From contig NZ_KB907975.1 of the NCBI RefSeq assembly GCF_000382265.1, forward strand, positions 124,001 to 188,000: a DNA stretch of 64,000 nucleotides, in the 5' to 3' direction. A model generated the notes under the pieces. That model saw nothing but the letters and a program-made list of their open reading frames with translations. It was not told the origin of the DNA and searched no databases. Below are positions 30,097 to 40,973 of the stretch, piece after piece. The DNA comes from Yoonia vestfoldensis DSM 16212 (GTDB lineage: Bacteria; Pseudomonadota; Alphaproteobacteria; Rhodobacterales; Rhodobacteraceae). The position numbers and the translations under genes are program-made. Numbering within the stretch: position 1 is the first letter of the stretch; each line of letters opens with the position of its first letter.

Positions 30097-31545
30097 TCAG
30101 GCGACACGCGCGACGGGTGGATGGACCGTGCGTCCCTGTTTGATGTCGGTGAGCACGAATTCATTCACAAGCTGCGTCAATGCGTGCGCGGATTGCTGCA
30201 TCGAAGTGATCGCCGCCACCGTCTCCTCGGCCATCGCCGCATTGTGCTGCGTCACCTGATCAAGCTGGGCGACGCCGGTTGCGATTTCGCTCAACCCGGT
30301 CGATTGTTCCTGCGATGAATTGGCCACTTGCGACATCAGCACGGTCGCGCGGCCAACCTCTGTCACGATGCTGCCCAGCGCATCGCCCGCCTGATCGGCC
30401 AATTGCACGCCATGATCGACAAGATCCGTGCTTTTGCGGATCAGGTTCTTGATTTCCTTGGCGGAATCCGACGCCCGTTGGGCGAGGTTGCGCACTTCGG
30501 ATGCGACGACGGCAAAGCCACGGCCTGCATCACCCGCGCGCGCGGCCTCGACCCCGGCGTTCAACGCCAGCAGGTTCGTCTGGAACGCCATATCGTCGAT
30601 CACGGTCACGATCTCCGCGATCTGCGCCGAGGCCACGGCGATGTCGCGCATCATCTGGACGCTTTGCTGCACCACGTCGTTGCCCCGTTCGGCATTGTGC
30701 TGGGCCTGTGCCACGACCTGATCCGTTTCCCGCGTGGCGGCGGCGGATGATTTCACCGTCACCGTGATCTCTTCGACGGCGGCGGCGGTCTGTTCCAGTG
30801 TCGCAGCTTGCGTTTCGGTCCTGCGCGACAAATCCTCTGCCGCGAGGGTCATTTCCTGCGCGTGCTGATTGATGCCGGCGCTGGTCGTCTGGATCTGTTC
30901 CAGCAACCCGCGAAACGTCGTCATCAGGGCATTCAACGATTCCCGGATACCGTCATATCGCGCAGGATAGTTGCTGCTGTCCGGTCCCGGTACGGGACGC
31001 GACAAGTCGCGGGCCGCCATCCGGGCCATGCCATCCTGGATATGAGTGAAGGCAAGGTTCTGTTCTTCCATCTGGGCAGAAAAATAGGCCCTGATGACAT
31101 AATGCATGTCCAACCCGAAGGCCCGGGTCAGCAGCGGCAGCTCACGTCCGACCCGCGCCCGCCGCGCAGCGCCGGTCAAGCCGCGCGCATTCTTCAGCAG
31201 AAGGGTCTGAATCTGTGATGTCGCATGGCTGTAGCCGGACAGATACAGCAGGAACGGCAATTGTATCTTGAAATGGACCCGCCCCAGACGGTCGGCCGAT
31301 GTCAGGTAGGTCTCGTCGAAACGCCCCGCAAAAAGCAGTTCCCAGTGCCGTTTCTGTTCGTGCCGCGCATGGTTCATCATCGCCTGATCGGGAAAGAACC
31401 GCATGCTGTCCGAATCCGAGGTGGCGAAACTGTAGAAATGGTCAAGCACCTGATCCATGAGCGGCATCGCCAGTGCGCCCGCAGCCCTGACGCTGTCGCG
31501 ATCAAGGTCGAATTTCTTGAGAACCTGGTCGATTGTTTCGAGCAT
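30097..31545 (-). CDS. Globin-coupled chemotaxis transducer (HemAT-like)
   Basis: A 482-residue soluble methyl-accepting chemotaxis protein without transmembrane helices. The N-terminal ~160 residues are a protoglobin-type sensor: [18 protein letters not shown] carries the proximal haem His (residue 91), and PFYSF/FFPDQ-like aromatic patches line the pocket. The C-terminal half has the MCP signalling hairpin [35 protein letters not shown]. Such proteins sense oxygen or other haem ligands and signal through CheA/CheW, which are not in this window. No CheR-tethering pentapeptide is seen. The ATG at 31545 has GCAGG upstream; a GTG at 31584 would add 13 residues. It sits between murD and ftsW. 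Confidence 0.88.
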   Translation of the reverse strand: MLETIDQVLKKFDLDRDSVRAAGALAMPLMDQVLDHFYSFATSDSDSMRFFPDQAMMNHARHEQKRHWELLFAGRFDETYLTSADRLGRVHFKIQLPFLLYLSGYSHATSQIQTLLLKNARGLTGAARRARVGRELPLLTRAFGLDMHYVIRAYFSAQMEEQNLAFTHIQDGMARMAARDLSRPVPGPDSSNYPARYDGIRESLNALMTTFRGLLEQIQTTSAGINQHAQEMTLAAEDLSRRTETQAATLEQTAAAVEEITVTVKSSAAATRETDQVVAQAQHNAERGNDVVQQSVQMMRDIAVASAQIAEIVTVIDDMAFQTNLLALNAGVEAARAGDAGRGFAVVASEVRNLAQRASDSAKEIKNLIRKSTDLVDHGVQLADQAGDALGSIVTEVGRATVLMSQVANSSQEQSTGLSEIATGVAQLDQVTQHNAAMAEETVAAITSMQQSAHALTQLVNEFVLTDIKQGRTVHPPVARVA

Positions 31546-31625
31546 GCGGGCAAACCTGCGGTTGTGGATACGCTGATCCGACACCTACACGTCAGTCGTA
31601 AACATTCCGTTGCCAGATCTGCGAT

Positions 31626-33038
31626 TTATGCGGATGTCCCCGAAATTTCCGCCATCACACAGCCGATGAAATCCGCGCCGCGCTGTTCGAAATTGTCGTA
31701 TTGGTCGAATGACGCCGCCGCCGGTGCCAGCAGGACGACATCACCGGGGTCTGCCTCTGACGCGGCAAGCGCCACGGCGCGGGCCATCGTGGTGCAGACC
31801 TCGGCGGGAATGCCCGGCAATTGGCGGGCGAAATCCGCCGCCTCCCGCCCGATGACATAGGCCTTGGCGACATGGGACAGATGCGGCAAGAGCGCATCGA
31901 GCCCGCCTTCTTTCTGCAATCCACCGCAGATCCAGCGGATGCGCGGGAAGGCTTGCAGCGCCTTGGCCGCGCTGTCGACATTCGTGGCCTTGCTGTCGTT
32001 GACGAAATGCACGCCGTCCCGTTCGGCGACCAGCTGGCTGCGGTGCGGCAGGCCGGGGTAGGAATGCACCGCCGCCTCGATCGTGCGGGGACCTAACCCG
32101 AGCGTGCGGCAGACGGCATAGGCCGCACAGGCATTCTGGTGGTTATGCGCCCCCGGCAGGCCCGCGATCGGGCGCAGGTCGATCGACCCGACCTGCCGCC
32201 CGTGCCGGTATTCCGACAAGAACCCCTTGCGCGCGAAAACCGACCACGCGGCTTCGGTCAGCTTTTGCCCCGAAGAGACCAGCAGCACACGGTCGTCGCC
32301 CGCGCCTTCGGACAATTGGTTCGCCAGATACCGACCTTCGTTTTCGTCGACACCGATCACCGCGCGGTCAGGCCCACCTTCGGCGAACAGCCGCCGTTTG
32401 GCAGCGAAATAGCCGCCGTGCCCTGCGTGCCGGTCCAGATGGTCGGGCGACAGGTTGGTCAGCACCGCGACATCGGGGGTCATCGCGCGCGCCAGATCGG
32501 TCTGGTAGGACGATAGCTCCAGCACGACAACCTCGCCATCGCGCGCGGGTTCGATGTCGAGCACGCCGCGCCCGATATTCCCCGCAAGCTGCGCAGGCCG
32601 CCCGCTCTCGGCCAGAATATGGTGGATCAGCGCCGAAGTAGTGGATTTCCCGTTTGATCCGGTCACGGCGACGACGCGGGGGGTCGTCTCGAACCCGTCC
32701 CAATCGTCGGTGGCGAAGGACCTGAAGAACAGGCCGATATCATTGTCCACCGGCACGCCTGCCGCCCAAGCGGCGGCGATGGCGGTATGAGGTGCCGGAT
32801 AAAGATGCGGGATGCCGGGGCTGACGATCAGCGCCGCGACACCATCATAGGACGCCGTCTTGGTCAGGTCGCGCAGGACATAGCCCGCGGTTTCCGCCAA
32901 TTCGCGCCCCGCCTGCCCGTCATCCCAGACGACGACGCTGGCGCCACCGGCCTGCAAGGCCGCCGCTGTCGCACGGCCCGACCGGCCCATGCCAAGGACC
33001 GCGACCGTCGCACCTTCATATCCGCGTACGGGGATCAT
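31626..33038 (-). CDS. murD: UDP-N-acetylmuramoyl-L-alanine--D-glutamate ligase
   Basis: MurD adds D-Glu to UDP-MurNAc-L-Ala. The 470-residue protein has the N-terminal Rossmann part [17 protein letters not shown], the P-loop [20 protein letters not shown], the [12 protein letters not shown] metal loop and the C-terminal [14 protein letters not shown] and [12 protein letters not shown] blocks. It lies four bases downstream of mraY. Confidence 0.97.
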   Translation of the reverse strand: MIPVRGYEGATVAVLGMGRSGRATAAALQAGGASVVVWDDGQAGRELAETAGYVLRDLTKTASYDGVAALIVSPGIPHLYPAPHTAIAAAWAAGVPVDNDIGLFFRSFATDDWDGFETTPRVVAVTGSNGKSTTSALIHHILAESGRPAQLAGNIGRGVLDIEPARDGEVVVLELSSYQTDLARAMTPDVAVLTNLSPDHLDRHAGHGGYFAAKRRLFAEGGPDRAVIGVDENEGRYLANQLSEGAGDDRVLLVSSGQKLTEAAWSVFARKGFLSEYRHGRQVGSIDLRPIAGLPGAHNHQNACAAYAVCRTLGLGPRTIEAAVHSYPGLPHRSQLVAERDGVHFVNDSKATNVDSAAKALQAFPRIRWICGGLQKEGGLDALLPHLSHVAKAYVIGREAADFARQLPGIPAEVCTTMARAVALAASEADPGDVVLLAPAAASFDQYDNFEQRGADFIGCVMAEISGTSA

Positions 33039-33042
33039 CGGA

Positions 33043-34125
33043 TCAGCGCACCTTCAGCGTGGCCAGACCGATCATCGCGAGGATCAGTGCGATGATCCAG
33101 AAACGGATCACGATCTGCGGTTCGGACCAGCCTTGCTTTTCGTAATGGTGGTGGATCGGGGCCATCAGGAACACCCGTTTGCCGGTGCGCTTGAAGTACA
33201 AGACCTGAATGATGACCGACAAAGCCTCGACGACGAAGAGGCCGCCGACGATGGCCAGCACGATCTCGTGCTTGGTGGCCACGGCAATGGCCCCCAGCGC
33301 GCCGCCCAAGGCCAGCGATCCGGTGTCACCCATGAACACGGCGGCAGGCGGTGCGTTGTACCACAGAAAGCCAAGGCCGCCGCCGATCAGACCCATGGTG
33401 AAGATCAGCAATTCGCCGGTGTCGGGGACGTAATGCACGTCCAGATATTGTGTGAAATCGACGCGACCGACCGCATAGGCGATGACCCCGAAAGTGCCTG
33501 CCGCGATCATCACGGGCATGATGGCCAGCCCGTCCAGACCGTCGGTCAGGTTCACCGCATTGGCAGAGCCCACGATCACGATCACTGCGAAAGGGACGAA
33601 CAGCAGGCCGAGGTTGATCAATGTGTCCTTGAAGATCGGCACAGCAAGCTGGTTGGTCAAATCATCAGGGTGATACTGCGCCGCCCAATAGGCCGCGATG
33701 CCTGCGATGGTGATCCCAAGCAGGATACGCACCTTGCCCGACACGCCGGACGTTGTCTGCTTGGACACCTTGGCGTAATCGTCGGCAAAACCGATGGCGG
33801 CAAAGGACAGGGTGACAAACAGGACCATCCAGACGAAGGGGTTATCCAGCCGCGCCCACAAGAGCGTGGACACCGTCAGCGCGCCCACGATCAGCAAGCC
33901 GCCCATCGTGGGGGTACCCGCCTTGACGAAATGCCCTTCGGGCCCGTCGCTGCGGATGGGCTGGCCCTTGCCCTGCTTGCGACGCAGCACGTTGATCAGC
34001 GGCCGTCCGAAGATGAACCCGAAAATCAGCGCGGTCATGAATGCGCCACCGGCACGGAAAGTGATGTAGCGGAACAGGTTGAAGACGTCGCCGCCATCTG
34101 AAAGTGCCGTAAGCCAATAAAACAT
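33043..34125 (-). CDS. mraY: Phospho-N-acetylmuramoyl-pentapeptide transferase
   Basis: MraY makes lipid I from UDP-MurNAc-pentapeptide and undecaprenyl phosphate. The 360-residue protein has ten predicted membrane segments, the Asp-rich [11 protein letters not shown] motif, the nucleophile motif [13 protein letters not shown] and the HHHYEKQGW histidine cluster near the C-terminus. It lies 12 bases after murF and 4 before murD. Confidence 0.98.
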   Translation of the reverse strand: MFYWLTALSDGGDVFNLFRYITFRAGGAFMTALIFGFIFGRPLINVLRRKQGKGQPIRSDGPEGHFVKAGTPTMGGLLIVGALTVSTLLWARLDNPFVWMVLFVTLSFAAIGFADDYAKVSKQTTSGVSGKVRILLGITIAGIAAYWAAQYHPDDLTNQLAVPIFKDTLINLGLLFVPFAVIVIVGSANAVNLTDGLDGLAIMPVMIAAGTFGVIAYAVGRVDFTQYLDVHYVPDTGELLIFTMGLIGGGLGFLWYNAPPAAVFMGDTGSLALGGALGAIAVATKHEIVLAIVGGLFVVEALSVIIQVLYFKRTGKRVFLMAPIHHHYEKQGWSEPQIVIRFWIIALILAMIGLATLKVR

Positions 34126-34137
34126 GTCTATGTCCTG

Positions 34138-35568
34138 TTATTCGTAAACGCGGCGATGCCCGAGTTTGCGGATCGCGTCAACGACCAGCGACACTTTGCT
34201 GCCTTTTGATCCCTTCACCAGCACCACATCGCCGGTATCCACCAGGCGCGCCGCCTGTGCGGCCAGTTCAGCCGCCGTCGCGGCCCATTGCCCGCGCTTG
34301 CCCTGCGGCAAAGCCTCCCACAGATGCCGCATCAGGGGGCCTGCGCAATGGATCAGGTCAAGCTGTTGTAGATGCGGGTTCTGCGCCATGCCGACATGCA
34401 TCGCGATCTCGTCAGCCCCCAGTTCGAGCATGTCGCCCAGAATGGCGATCCGCCGTCCCTTGACGATCCGCCCCACCCCGTCGCGCGGCTGGCCTGCCGC
34501 GATGACTTCTAGCGCGGCGGCAAGTGACGTGGGGTTGGCATTGAACGCATCATCCATCAGGTCAAGCGTTTCGAATTCATTGGCCGCATCCAACTGGATG
34601 ATCTCGCGCGTGCCGCGCCCCGCTGGCGGCACCCAAAGTGCCAGATCAAGCGAGGCTGCGACAGGGTCCGCCCCAAGGGCCGCGACCACGGCCAGCACGC
34701 CCACCGCGTTCAGCCCGAAATGCCGCCCCGGCACCGAGAGTTTGAACAGGTAGTCATGCCCCGGCGATGCTGCGCTGATGACGGTCACATCCTGAGAGAT
34801 GCGCAGATCATTGACCCGCCATTCGCCAGCACCTTCACCGAACAGCACGATCTGCGCGCCGATCTCGCGGGCGTGGTCCTGCAAGATCGCCGTTGTCTCG
34901 ACATCTCCGTTCAGCACTGCGATGCCGCCCGGCTCCAGCCCGTCGACGATCGTGGCCTTTTCCGCCGCGATCCCCGCAAGGCTTTCGAAAGACGCCAGAT
35001 GCGCCGCCGCCACGGTCGTGACCATCGCCACATGGGGACGCGCCATGCGCGACAGGGGTGTGATCTCGCCCGGATTGCTCATCCCGATCTCGATCACGGC
35101 GAAATCGGCATCGGCAGGCATCCGCGCCAGCGTCAACGGCACGCCCCAATGGTTGTTGTACGACGCCTCGGCGGCGTGGCATTTGCCTTGGCGGCTCAGC
35201 ACGGTACGCAGCATTTCCTTGGTCGAGGTCTTGCCCACCGATCCGGTGATCGCGGCAATACGGGCCGTGCTGCGGGCACGCGCGGCGATGCCCAGCGCCT
35301 CCAGCCCTCTCAGCACGTCAGGCACGACCAGCAAGGGCGCATCGGGTGCGACACCTGCGGGGCGGTGGCTGACGAGTGCGGCGGCAGCCCCTTTTTCCAG
35401 CGCCATAGCGACGAAATCATGCCCGTCGCGCACATCCGTCAGTGCCACGAACAGATCGCCCGGTTGTAAACTGCGGGTGTCGATCGACACGCCTGTCGCA
35501 GTCCAGTCACCCTGTGCGGCGCCACCTGTTGCGGCAACCGCATCGGCAGTGGTCCACAGCGCAGTCAT
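34138..35568 (-). CDS. murF: UDP-MurNAc-tripeptide--D-Ala-D-Ala ligase
   Basis: MurF adds D-Ala-D-Ala to the UDP-MurNAc tripeptide. The 476-residue protein has the P-loop ITGSVGKTSTKEMLRTVL, EIGMSNPGEI and the DDAFNANPTSLAAAL block, all typical of MurF. It overlaps murE by four bases (ATGA). Confidence 0.97.
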   Translation of the reverse strand: MTALWTTADAVAATGGAAQGDWTATGVSIDTRSLQPGDLFVALTDVRDGHDFVAMALEKGAAAALVSHRPAGVAPDAPLLVVPDVLRGLEALGIAARARSTARIAAITGSVGKTSTKEMLRTVLSRQGKCHAAEASYNNHWGVPLTLARMPADADFAVIEIGMSNPGEITPLSRMARPHVAMVTTVAAAHLASFESLAGIAAEKATIVDGLEPGGIAVLNGDVETTAILQDHAREIGAQIVLFGEGAGEWRVNDLRISQDVTVISAASPGHDYLFKLSVPGRHFGLNAVGVLAVVAALGADPVAASLDLALWVPPAGRGTREIIQLDAANEFETLDLMDDAFNANPTSLAAALEVIAAGQPRDGVGRIVKGRRIAILGDMLELGADEIAMHVGMAQNPHLQQLDLIHCAGPLMRHLWEALPQGKRGQWAATAAELAAQAARLVDTGDVVLVKGSKGSKVSLVVDAIRKLGHRRVYE

Positions 35569-37043
35569 ATCCGCCCCTCCAGCGCCGCGACGGCGACGCT
35601 GGCCTGTTCCACATCGTCAAACGGCATCACCGTATCCCCGATGATCTGCCCGCTTTCATGGCCTTTGCCCGCGATCAGCAGCGCGTCACCCGGTTGCAGC
35701 ATGTCGATACCGCGCAAGATCGCCTCGGCACGGTCAGCGACCTCGGACAGGCTGTCACAACCCTGCGCACCCGCCAGAACGGCGACACGGATGCTGGCGG
35801 GGTCCTCGGACCGCGGATTGTCGTCGGTCACGATCACCGAATCCGCGAATTTCGCCGCCGCCTCGCCCATCAGCGGGCGTTTCGCGCGGTCGCGGTCGCC
35901 GCCTGCGCCGATGATCGCCACGATCCGGCCCATGACATGCGGGCGCAAAGCTTTCAGCGCGGTTTCCACGGCATCGGGCGTATGGGCGAAATCGACAAAG
36001 ACCGCCGCACCGTTCCCGCGCGTCGCGGCGAGTTCCATCCGACCCCGCACGGTGCCAAGCTGGGGAAGTGCTGCGAACACATCCAGCGGATCGGCCCCTG
36101 CGGCGATCACCAATCCGGCAGCAAGCAGCACGTTTTCGGCCTGAAAACCACCGATCAGCGCAAGGCGTGCGTGATGCGGACGGCCCTGCCATGTGAACAA
36201 AAGGTCCTGCCCCGTCGCATCGAACCGCTGTCCGGTCAGACGCAGGCGGGCATCATCGCTGCGCCCGACGCCGATCACCTCTTGCCCGCGCTTGGTGCAG
36301 ATCGCGGCAACGACTGGCCCCTTGGGATCGTCCAGATTGACGACGGCCACGCTATCCTCGGCCAGCACGCGGGTGAAAAGGCCCATCTTGGCCGCGAAAT
36401 AGGCCTCGAACGTGCCGTGATAATCCAGATGGTCCTGCGTGAAATTGGTGAAACCCGCCGCCGCCAGCACCACGCCATCCAGGCGGCGCTGGTCCAGCCC
36501 ATGCGATGAGGCCTCCATCGCGACATGGGTGACGCCATGCGCCACAGCCTCGGCCAGAACGCGGTGAAGGGTGATGGGTTCCGGCGTCGTATGCTTGAGC
36601 GGATAGGCCCAAGCGCCCTCGACGCCGGTGGTGCCAAGGTTGACGCCCGCCAGCCCCATGTCTTCCCAGATCTGGCGACAAAAGCTGGACACCGATGTCT
36701 TGCCATTGGTCCCCGTCACCGCAACGACCGTGCCCGGATGCGCCCCGAACCAGAGCGAGGCCGTCTGCGCCAGCGTCTGGCGCGGGTCTTCGGCGACGAT
36801 CAGCGCGGCGTCGCTTGCGCCCAACACATCGGCGGCGATCCGCGCACCGGCGGCATCGGTCAGCACGGCGGCAGCGCCCATGCGCAGGGCGTATTGGATG
36901 AATTCCGCACCATGGACCTTTGCCCCCGGCAAAGCCGCGAACAGGCTGCCCTTGGTCACGTCGCGGCTATCCACGGCAAGGGATGTAATGGTCGCATCGC
37001 GCCCCTGCGCTGCCGTCAATCCCAGCGCCGTCAGTGTCTTCAT
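35565..37043 (-). CDS. murE: UDP-MurNAc-L-Ala-D-Glu--meso-diaminopimelate ligase
   Basis: MurE adds the third peptide residue. The 492-residue protein has the P-loop VAVTGTNGKTSVSSFCRQI and the C-terminal VTDDNPRSEDPASIR block. The DNPR sequence is the signature of meso-diaminopimelate rather than lysine specificity, as expected for a Gram-negative. It lies 12 bases after ftsI. Confidence 0.98.
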   Translation of the reverse strand: MKTLTALGLTAAQGRDATITSLAVDSRDVTKGSLFAALPGAKVHGAEFIQYALRMGAAAVLTDAAGARIAADVLGASDAALIVAEDPRQTLAQTASLWFGAHPGTVVAVTGTNGKTSVSSFCRQIWEDMGLAGVNLGTTGVEGAWAYPLKHTTPEPITLHRVLAEAVAHGVTHVAMEASSHGLDQRRLDGVVLAAAGFTNFTQDHLDYHGTFEAYFAAKMGLFTRVLAEDSVAVVNLDDPKGPVVAAICTKRGQEVIGVGRSDDARLRLTGQRFDATGQDLLFTWQGRPHHARLALIGGFQAENVLLAAGLVIAAGADPLDVFAALPQLGTVRGRMELAATRGNGAAVFVDFAHTPDAVETALKALRPHVMGRIVAIIGAGGDRDRAKRPLMGEAAAKFADSVIVTDDNPRSEDPASIRVAVLAGAQGCDSLSEVADRAEAILRGIDMLQPGDALLIAGKGHESGQIIGDTVMPFDDVEQASVAVAALEGRI

Positions 37044-37055
37044 CGCAACAACCCC

Positions 37056-38837
37056 CTAGTTCGAGGTGAGTGTTACACCGACAGGATCGCCCATGTCCAC
37101 GTGTGGCCTGAGGCCCAGCAAAGGCGCTGTCCGGCGGATGATTTCGGCGGCCACTGGCACGGTTGTCCAGCCCGCCGTGCGGCGCGGTTCGACACCCGAG
37201 GTTTCGACGGGCTCATCCAGCGTGACGATCAGCACATATTGCGGATTGCTGGCCGGAAACACCGACGCAAAGGTCGAAATGACCTTGTCTTCATAATAGC
37301 CGCCGCCCGCCGCGCGCGGTTTGTCGGCAGTGCCGGTCTTGCCACCGACCTCATAGCCAAGGACGTCACCCATGGATGCGGTCCCTTCGGTCACGGTCGC
37401 ACGTAGCATGCCGACGACCGACCGGCTGACAGCCTGGCTGATCACGCGGGGGCCCGGTTGCGGATCGGGGTTGTGCAGCAGCGTCGGTTCGACCCTGGTG
37501 CCGCCATTGACCATGGCCGCATAGGCCGCGGCCAGATGCAAGGGCGACGACGACAGGCCGTGACCATAGGAAATCGTCATGGTCGAAATCTCGGACCAGT
37601 TGCGCGGCAGCAGGGGTGCGCCGGTCGGCGCTTCGATCAATTCGACCGGGGTGGGCTGCAACAGGCCCAACTGCCCCAGAAAATCACGCTGCCGTTCCGC
37701 GCCGATCTGCATTGCGATACGCGCTGTACCGACGTTGGAGGATTTCACGATCACGTTCGTGACGCTGTTCTCGGGGCCATAGTTGCGGAAATCGCGAATG
37801 CGGAAACGACCCCATGTCAGCGGGTTGGTGGTGTCGATCATCGTATTGGCGTTGACCAGACCCAGTTCCATGGCCTGTGCGACTGCAAAGATCTTGAACA
37901 CCGACCCCAGTTCGTACACGCCCTGCACCGCGCGGTTGAACAACGGACTGTCGGACTGATCGCCGGTCGTGGCGACCTGCGGGCGGTTGTTGGGGTCGAA
38001 ATCAGGCAAGGAGGCCATCGCGATAATCTCGCCCGAATGGATATCCATCAGGACCGCCGTGGCCCCCTTGGCGTTCATCAGCGCCATGCCGCCCGCCAGC
38101 ACTTGTTCGGTTGCCGCCTGAATCGACAGGTCGATCGACAGTTGCAGCGGCGCGCCTTCGTTGGCCGGATCGCGCAGGAAGGTGTCGAACTGGCGTTCCA
38201 CGCCGGCCACGCCGATCACCTCGGCGCTGGACACGCCTTCGCGGCCATAGCGGGCACCGCCAAGGATATGCGCGGCCAATGATCCGTTGGGATAAAGCCG
38301 CATTTCGCGCGGGCCGAACAACAGGCCGGGGCTGCCGATGTCATGCACGGCCTGCATCTGCTCGGGGCTGAGCTGGCGGCGCAGCCACAGGAAACGGCGC
38401 TGTCCGGTGAAATCGGCCAAGAGCTTTTCGGCATCCATTTCGGGAAAGATCGCGGCAAGCTGGCTGGCAGTGCGCGCGGGGTCGATCATCTGGCGCGGAT
38501 GCGCATAAAGCGAGAATGTATCAAGATTGGTGGCAAACAAGCGCCCGTTGCGGTCCACGATATCGGCGCGCTGGCCGATAATTGGATTCCCTTCGGCAGC
38601 GGCGCGCGGTTCTTCGGGGACCGAGGACGCCAGCGTGCCCATCCGCCCGCCGATCACGATAAAGGCGCAAAAGAACATCAGACCCAGCAGCAGCAAACGG
38701 CCTTCGGCGCGGCTGCGGGCCTTGTCCTGTTCGGCGGCATGGCGGCGGGCACGGTTTTCAGCCTCGATCACATCGGGGTTTTCGCCCTTTTCGCGGGCCT
38801 TGAGGATACGGGCCAACGGCCGCAGCGGCGTGCGCAT
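37056..38837 (-). CDS. ftsI: Peptidoglycan transpeptidase FtsI (PBP3)
   Basis: FtsI cross-links septal peptidoglycan. The 593-residue protein has a basic cytoplasmic tail, one transmembrane helix (LLLLGLMFFCAFIVIGG, about residues 48-65), a pedestal domain and the transpeptidase domain. The active site motifs are SVFK in YELGSVFKIF (nucleophile Ser), SSN in VKSSNVGTA, and KTGT in GGKTGTADKP. The start ATG shares a base with the ftsL stop (TGATG); a GTG one codon earlier is an alternative. Confidence 0.97.
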   Translation of the reverse strand: MRTPLRPLARILKAREKGENPDVIEAENRARRHAAEQDKARSRAEGRLLLLGLMFFCAFIVIGGRMGTLASSVPEEPRAAAEGNPIIGQRADIVDRNGRLFATNLDTFSLYAHPRQMIDPARTASQLAAIFPEMDAEKLLADFTGQRRFLWLRRQLSPEQMQAVHDIGSPGLLFGPREMRLYPNGSLAAHILGGARYGREGVSSAEVIGVAGVERQFDTFLRDPANEGAPLQLSIDLSIQAATEQVLAGGMALMNAKGATAVLMDIHSGEIIAMASLPDFDPNNRPQVATTGDQSDSPLFNRAVQGVYELGSVFKIFAVAQAMELGLVNANTMIDTTNPLTWGRFRIRDFRNYGPENSVTNVIVKSSNVGTARIAMQIGAERQRDFLGQLGLLQPTPVELIEAPTGAPLLPRNWSEISTMTISYGHGLSSSPLHLAAAYAAMVNGGTRVEPTLLHNPDPQPGPRVISQAVSRSVVGMLRATVTEGTASMGDVLGYEVGGKTGTADKPRAAGGGYYEDKVISTFASVFPASNPQYVLIVTLDEPVETSGVEPRRTAGWTTVPVAAEIIRRTAPLLGLRPHVDMGDPVGVTLTSN

Positions 38838-39196
38838 CACAATGGGTCCTCTGCAAGGTCGATCATGTCGCTGGACAATTCGATCGGGTCGGTGATCGGC
38901 AGGATCGGCGGAATAGGATAAATGATCTGGTTGACCTGCCCGAACGCCTCTGGCCGCAGCGGCAGCAGGCCGAGCCGGTCAAAATTCAGATCGGCAAGAT
39001 CGGCAAGCCTGTCGGGCCGATTCAGATAGGCCCATTCCGCGCGCAGCATCTGCAACCGGTCATGGGCGGCACCGATTTCGGTGTAGAGTTCGCGCGCCTC
39101 GCGGACGGCGGCCTGCGTGGTGTAGTTTTCCTGATAGGCCCAGAAGGCCAGCCCGATCACGGCAAGTGCTGCGAATACAAACAGAAAACTCCGCAT
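38837..39196 (-). CDS. ftsL: Cell division protein FtsL
   Basis: A 119-residue bitopic protein. One N-terminal transmembrane helix (FLFVFAALAVIGLAFWAY) precedes a short coiled coil (TTQAAVREARELYTEIGAAHDRLQMLRAEWAYL) and an Asp/Pro-rich tail. Size, topology and place between rsmH and ftsI identify FtsL although sequence conservation is low. Its ATG shares one base with the rsmH stop. Confidence 0.9.
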   Translation of the reverse strand: MRSFLFVFAALAVIGLAFWAYQENYTTQAAVREARELYTEIGAAHDRLQMLRAEWAYLNRPDRLADLADLNFDRLGLLPLRPEAFGQVNQIIYPIPPILPITDPIELSSDMIDLAEDPL

Positions 39197-40176
39197 CAGC
39201 GGCCCCCCTTCTTGCGCATCATCGGCATGCCCAGATCGGCCGGATCGAGGCTTTGCGCCGGAGCCTCAGTGCGGATCGCGACCCGCAGCTTGGCTGACCG
39301 CGACCGCGGATTTTCGGCCAGTTCCTGATCGTCCGGCCCGATCGCCTTGCGCTTTTCGATGCGAAAGGCGGGTGTGATCTGTTCGGTTTCCGGCGCATAG
39401 CGGTTGGCATTGGCGTTGTTGCCCGACCGTGCTTGCAGAAACCGTTTGACCATCCGGTCCTCGACCGAATGAAAGGTCACGACCGCCAGTTGCCCGCCCG
39501 GTTTGAGCGCGCGTTCGGCGGCCATCAGCCCTTCGGCCAGTTCGCCGTATTCGTTGTTCACCGCGATCCGCAGCGCCTGAAAGGTCCGCGTGGCGGGATG
39601 CGACTGGTTCGGCTTGGCGCGCGGCAGGCAGCTTTCGACGATCTTGGCCAACTGCCCTGTCGTCGTCAGCGGACGGGCTGCGACAATCGCCTTGGCGATG
39701 CGCCGGGACGCGCGTTCTTCGCCGTAAAGATAGATGATATCGGCCAGTTCGGCCTCGTCCGCGTCATTGCACAAATCAGCGGCAGACAGGCCCGATTGCG
39801 ACATCCGCATATCAAGCGGCCCGTCGCGCATGAACGAAAAGCCGCGTTCCGCCAGATCAAGCTGCATGGAACTGACGCCAAGGTCCAGCACCACGCCGTC
39901 AAGGTCCTGCGCATAGGTATCAAGCTGCGAAAACACGCCTTCCTGCATCACGATCCGGTCGCCGTAATCCGCGACCCATCCTGCGGCCATCTCGAACGCC
40001 AGCGGGTCACGGTCCACCGCGATCACCTTGTCCGCACCCGCCGCGAGCAGCGCGCGGGTATAGCCGCCGTTGCCGAAGGTGCCATCCAGCCAGACACCCG
40101 TCACAGGGCTGACCGCCCCGATCAAGGGCCGGATCAGGACGGGAATGTGCGGGGTTTGATCTGCGGCAGCGGACAT
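39196..40176 (-). CDS. rsmH: 16S rRNA (cytosine1402-N4)-methyltransferase
   Basis: RsmH (MraW) methylates N4 of C1402 in the decoding centre of 16S rRNA. The 326-residue protein has the start block [13 protein letters not shown], the SAM-binding region [33 protein letters not shown] and the C-terminal [15 protein letters not shown]. It lies eight bases downstream of mraZ. Confidence 0.97.
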   Translation of the reverse strand: MSAAADQTPHIPVLIRPLIGAVSPVTGVWLDGTFGNGGYTRALLAAGADKVIAVDRDPLAFEMAAGWVADYGDRIVMQEGVFSQLDTYAQDLDGVVLDLGVSSMQLDLAERGFSFMRDGPLDMRMSQSGLSAADLCNDADEAELADIIYLYGEERASRRIAKAIVAARPLTTTGQLAKIVESCLPRAKPNQSHPATRTFQALRIAVNNEYGELAEGLMAAERALKPGGQLAVVTFHSVEDRMVKRFLQARSGNNANANRYAPETEQITPAFRIEKRKAIGPDDQELAENPRSRSAKLRVAIRTEAPAQSLDPADLGMPMMRKKGGR

Positions 40177-40184
40177 GGCGGCGC

Positions 40185-40679
40185 CTACCCGTCCAGCAGG
40201 ATCAGCGGATCATAGCCTTCGGGCTTGTCCGCCAGATAGGCCGCCATCACGCCGGACACGTCGCTGTCATAGCGGTCAGCCTTCCAGATTTCGAAATGGT
40301 CGCCAAGGCCGCTGAAGGTCACTTCGCCATCGGTGATCCCGAGTTTCTGACGCTGCCTGATCGGCATGACGGTGCGCCCATCCTTGTCCACGTCCAGACG
40401 GATCGACTGGCCGATGATCAGGCGCGACAGGATCTGCTTGCGTTCCGACCCGCGCGGCAGCGCGTTGATCTGGGCCACGACCTTGTTGAATTCTGCAACG
40501 GTATAGCCGTGCAGCTGGTTCTTCAGATGCTCGCCATACAAAAGATACATGCGGGGGGTGCGGTCGGGGGTCCATTCGGGATCGCCGGTCTCGAGCACGC
40601 GACGAAAATCAGCCGGGATCGACATGCGCCCCTTGCTGTCCACCTTTTGGGTGTGTTCGCCGGTAAAACTCAGATCCAC
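40185..40679 (-). CDS. mraZ: Transcriptional regulator MraZ
   Basis: MraZ is an AbrB/SpoVT-like DNA-binding protein that represses the dcw cluster in other bacteria. The 164-residue protein has two swapped-hairpin repeats, [22 protein letters not shown] and [20 protein letters not shown], and is slightly longer than the E. coli protein. A set of three TGGG-type repeats at 10-base steps upstream (40974-40998) fits its known operator, so autoregulation is likely. Confidence 0.97.
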   Translation of the reverse strand: MDLSFTGEHTQKVDSKGRMSIPADFRRVLETGDPEWTPDRTPRMYLLYGEHLKNQLHGYTVAEFNKVVAQINALPRGSERKQILSRLIIGQSIRLDVDKDGRTVMPIRQRQKLGITDGEVTFSGLGDHFEIWKADRYDSDVSGVMAAYLADKPEGYDPLILLDG

Positions 40680-40722
40680 TGCCCTCTGCCTTCACTGTCC
40701 GCCGGACCGGGGCCCGGATGTG

Positions 40723-40762
40723 AAAACGGCGGATTGTGCTGCTGCCACTGCACAATCCGCCG
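40723..40762 (-). terminator. Intrinsic terminator within the mraZ 5' leader
   Basis: A perfect 13-bp inverted repeat, minus-strand arms CGGCGGATTGTGC and GCACAATCCGCCG, with a 10-base loop and TTTT immediately after. It lies only about 47 bases upstream of the mraZ ATG, so transcripts starting further upstream must read through it to reach mraZ. In Rhodobacter sphaeroides a terminator at this place generates the small RNA UpsM. Confidence 0.8.
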
Positions 40763-40947
40763 CCCTCGTCCCATTTCTGGGAAAGTCCGACTGCGCGTGC
40801 CACCTGGGGGGATGTCTGCTCGCTCACGCGCCGGATCGTTTTTGAGGTGATGCCGAAGCCTGTATGAAACCTGCTTTTGCCGGTCGGGGTTCTTGAGATG
40901 CCCCTTTGAAGTCGTGTCCGTCATCACCGTGCGCCTGTTGTGCCATC
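40727..40947 (-). ncRNA. upsM: UpsM-like small RNA from the mraZ leader
   Basis: In Rhodobacteraceae the mraZ mRNA has an unusually long 5' UTR (268 bases in R. sphaeroides). Premature termination at an internal hairpin releases the trans-acting RNA UpsM. Here the 3' end is set by the terminator at 40723-40762. The 5' end is an estimate that places the start 268 bases before the mraZ ATG, just downstream of the MraZ box. Assignment rests on position, terminator and family-wide knowledge; I could not align sequences. Confidence 0.6.
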
Positions 40948-40973
40948 GCGCGATGCGCCGATCAACAGTTTTC

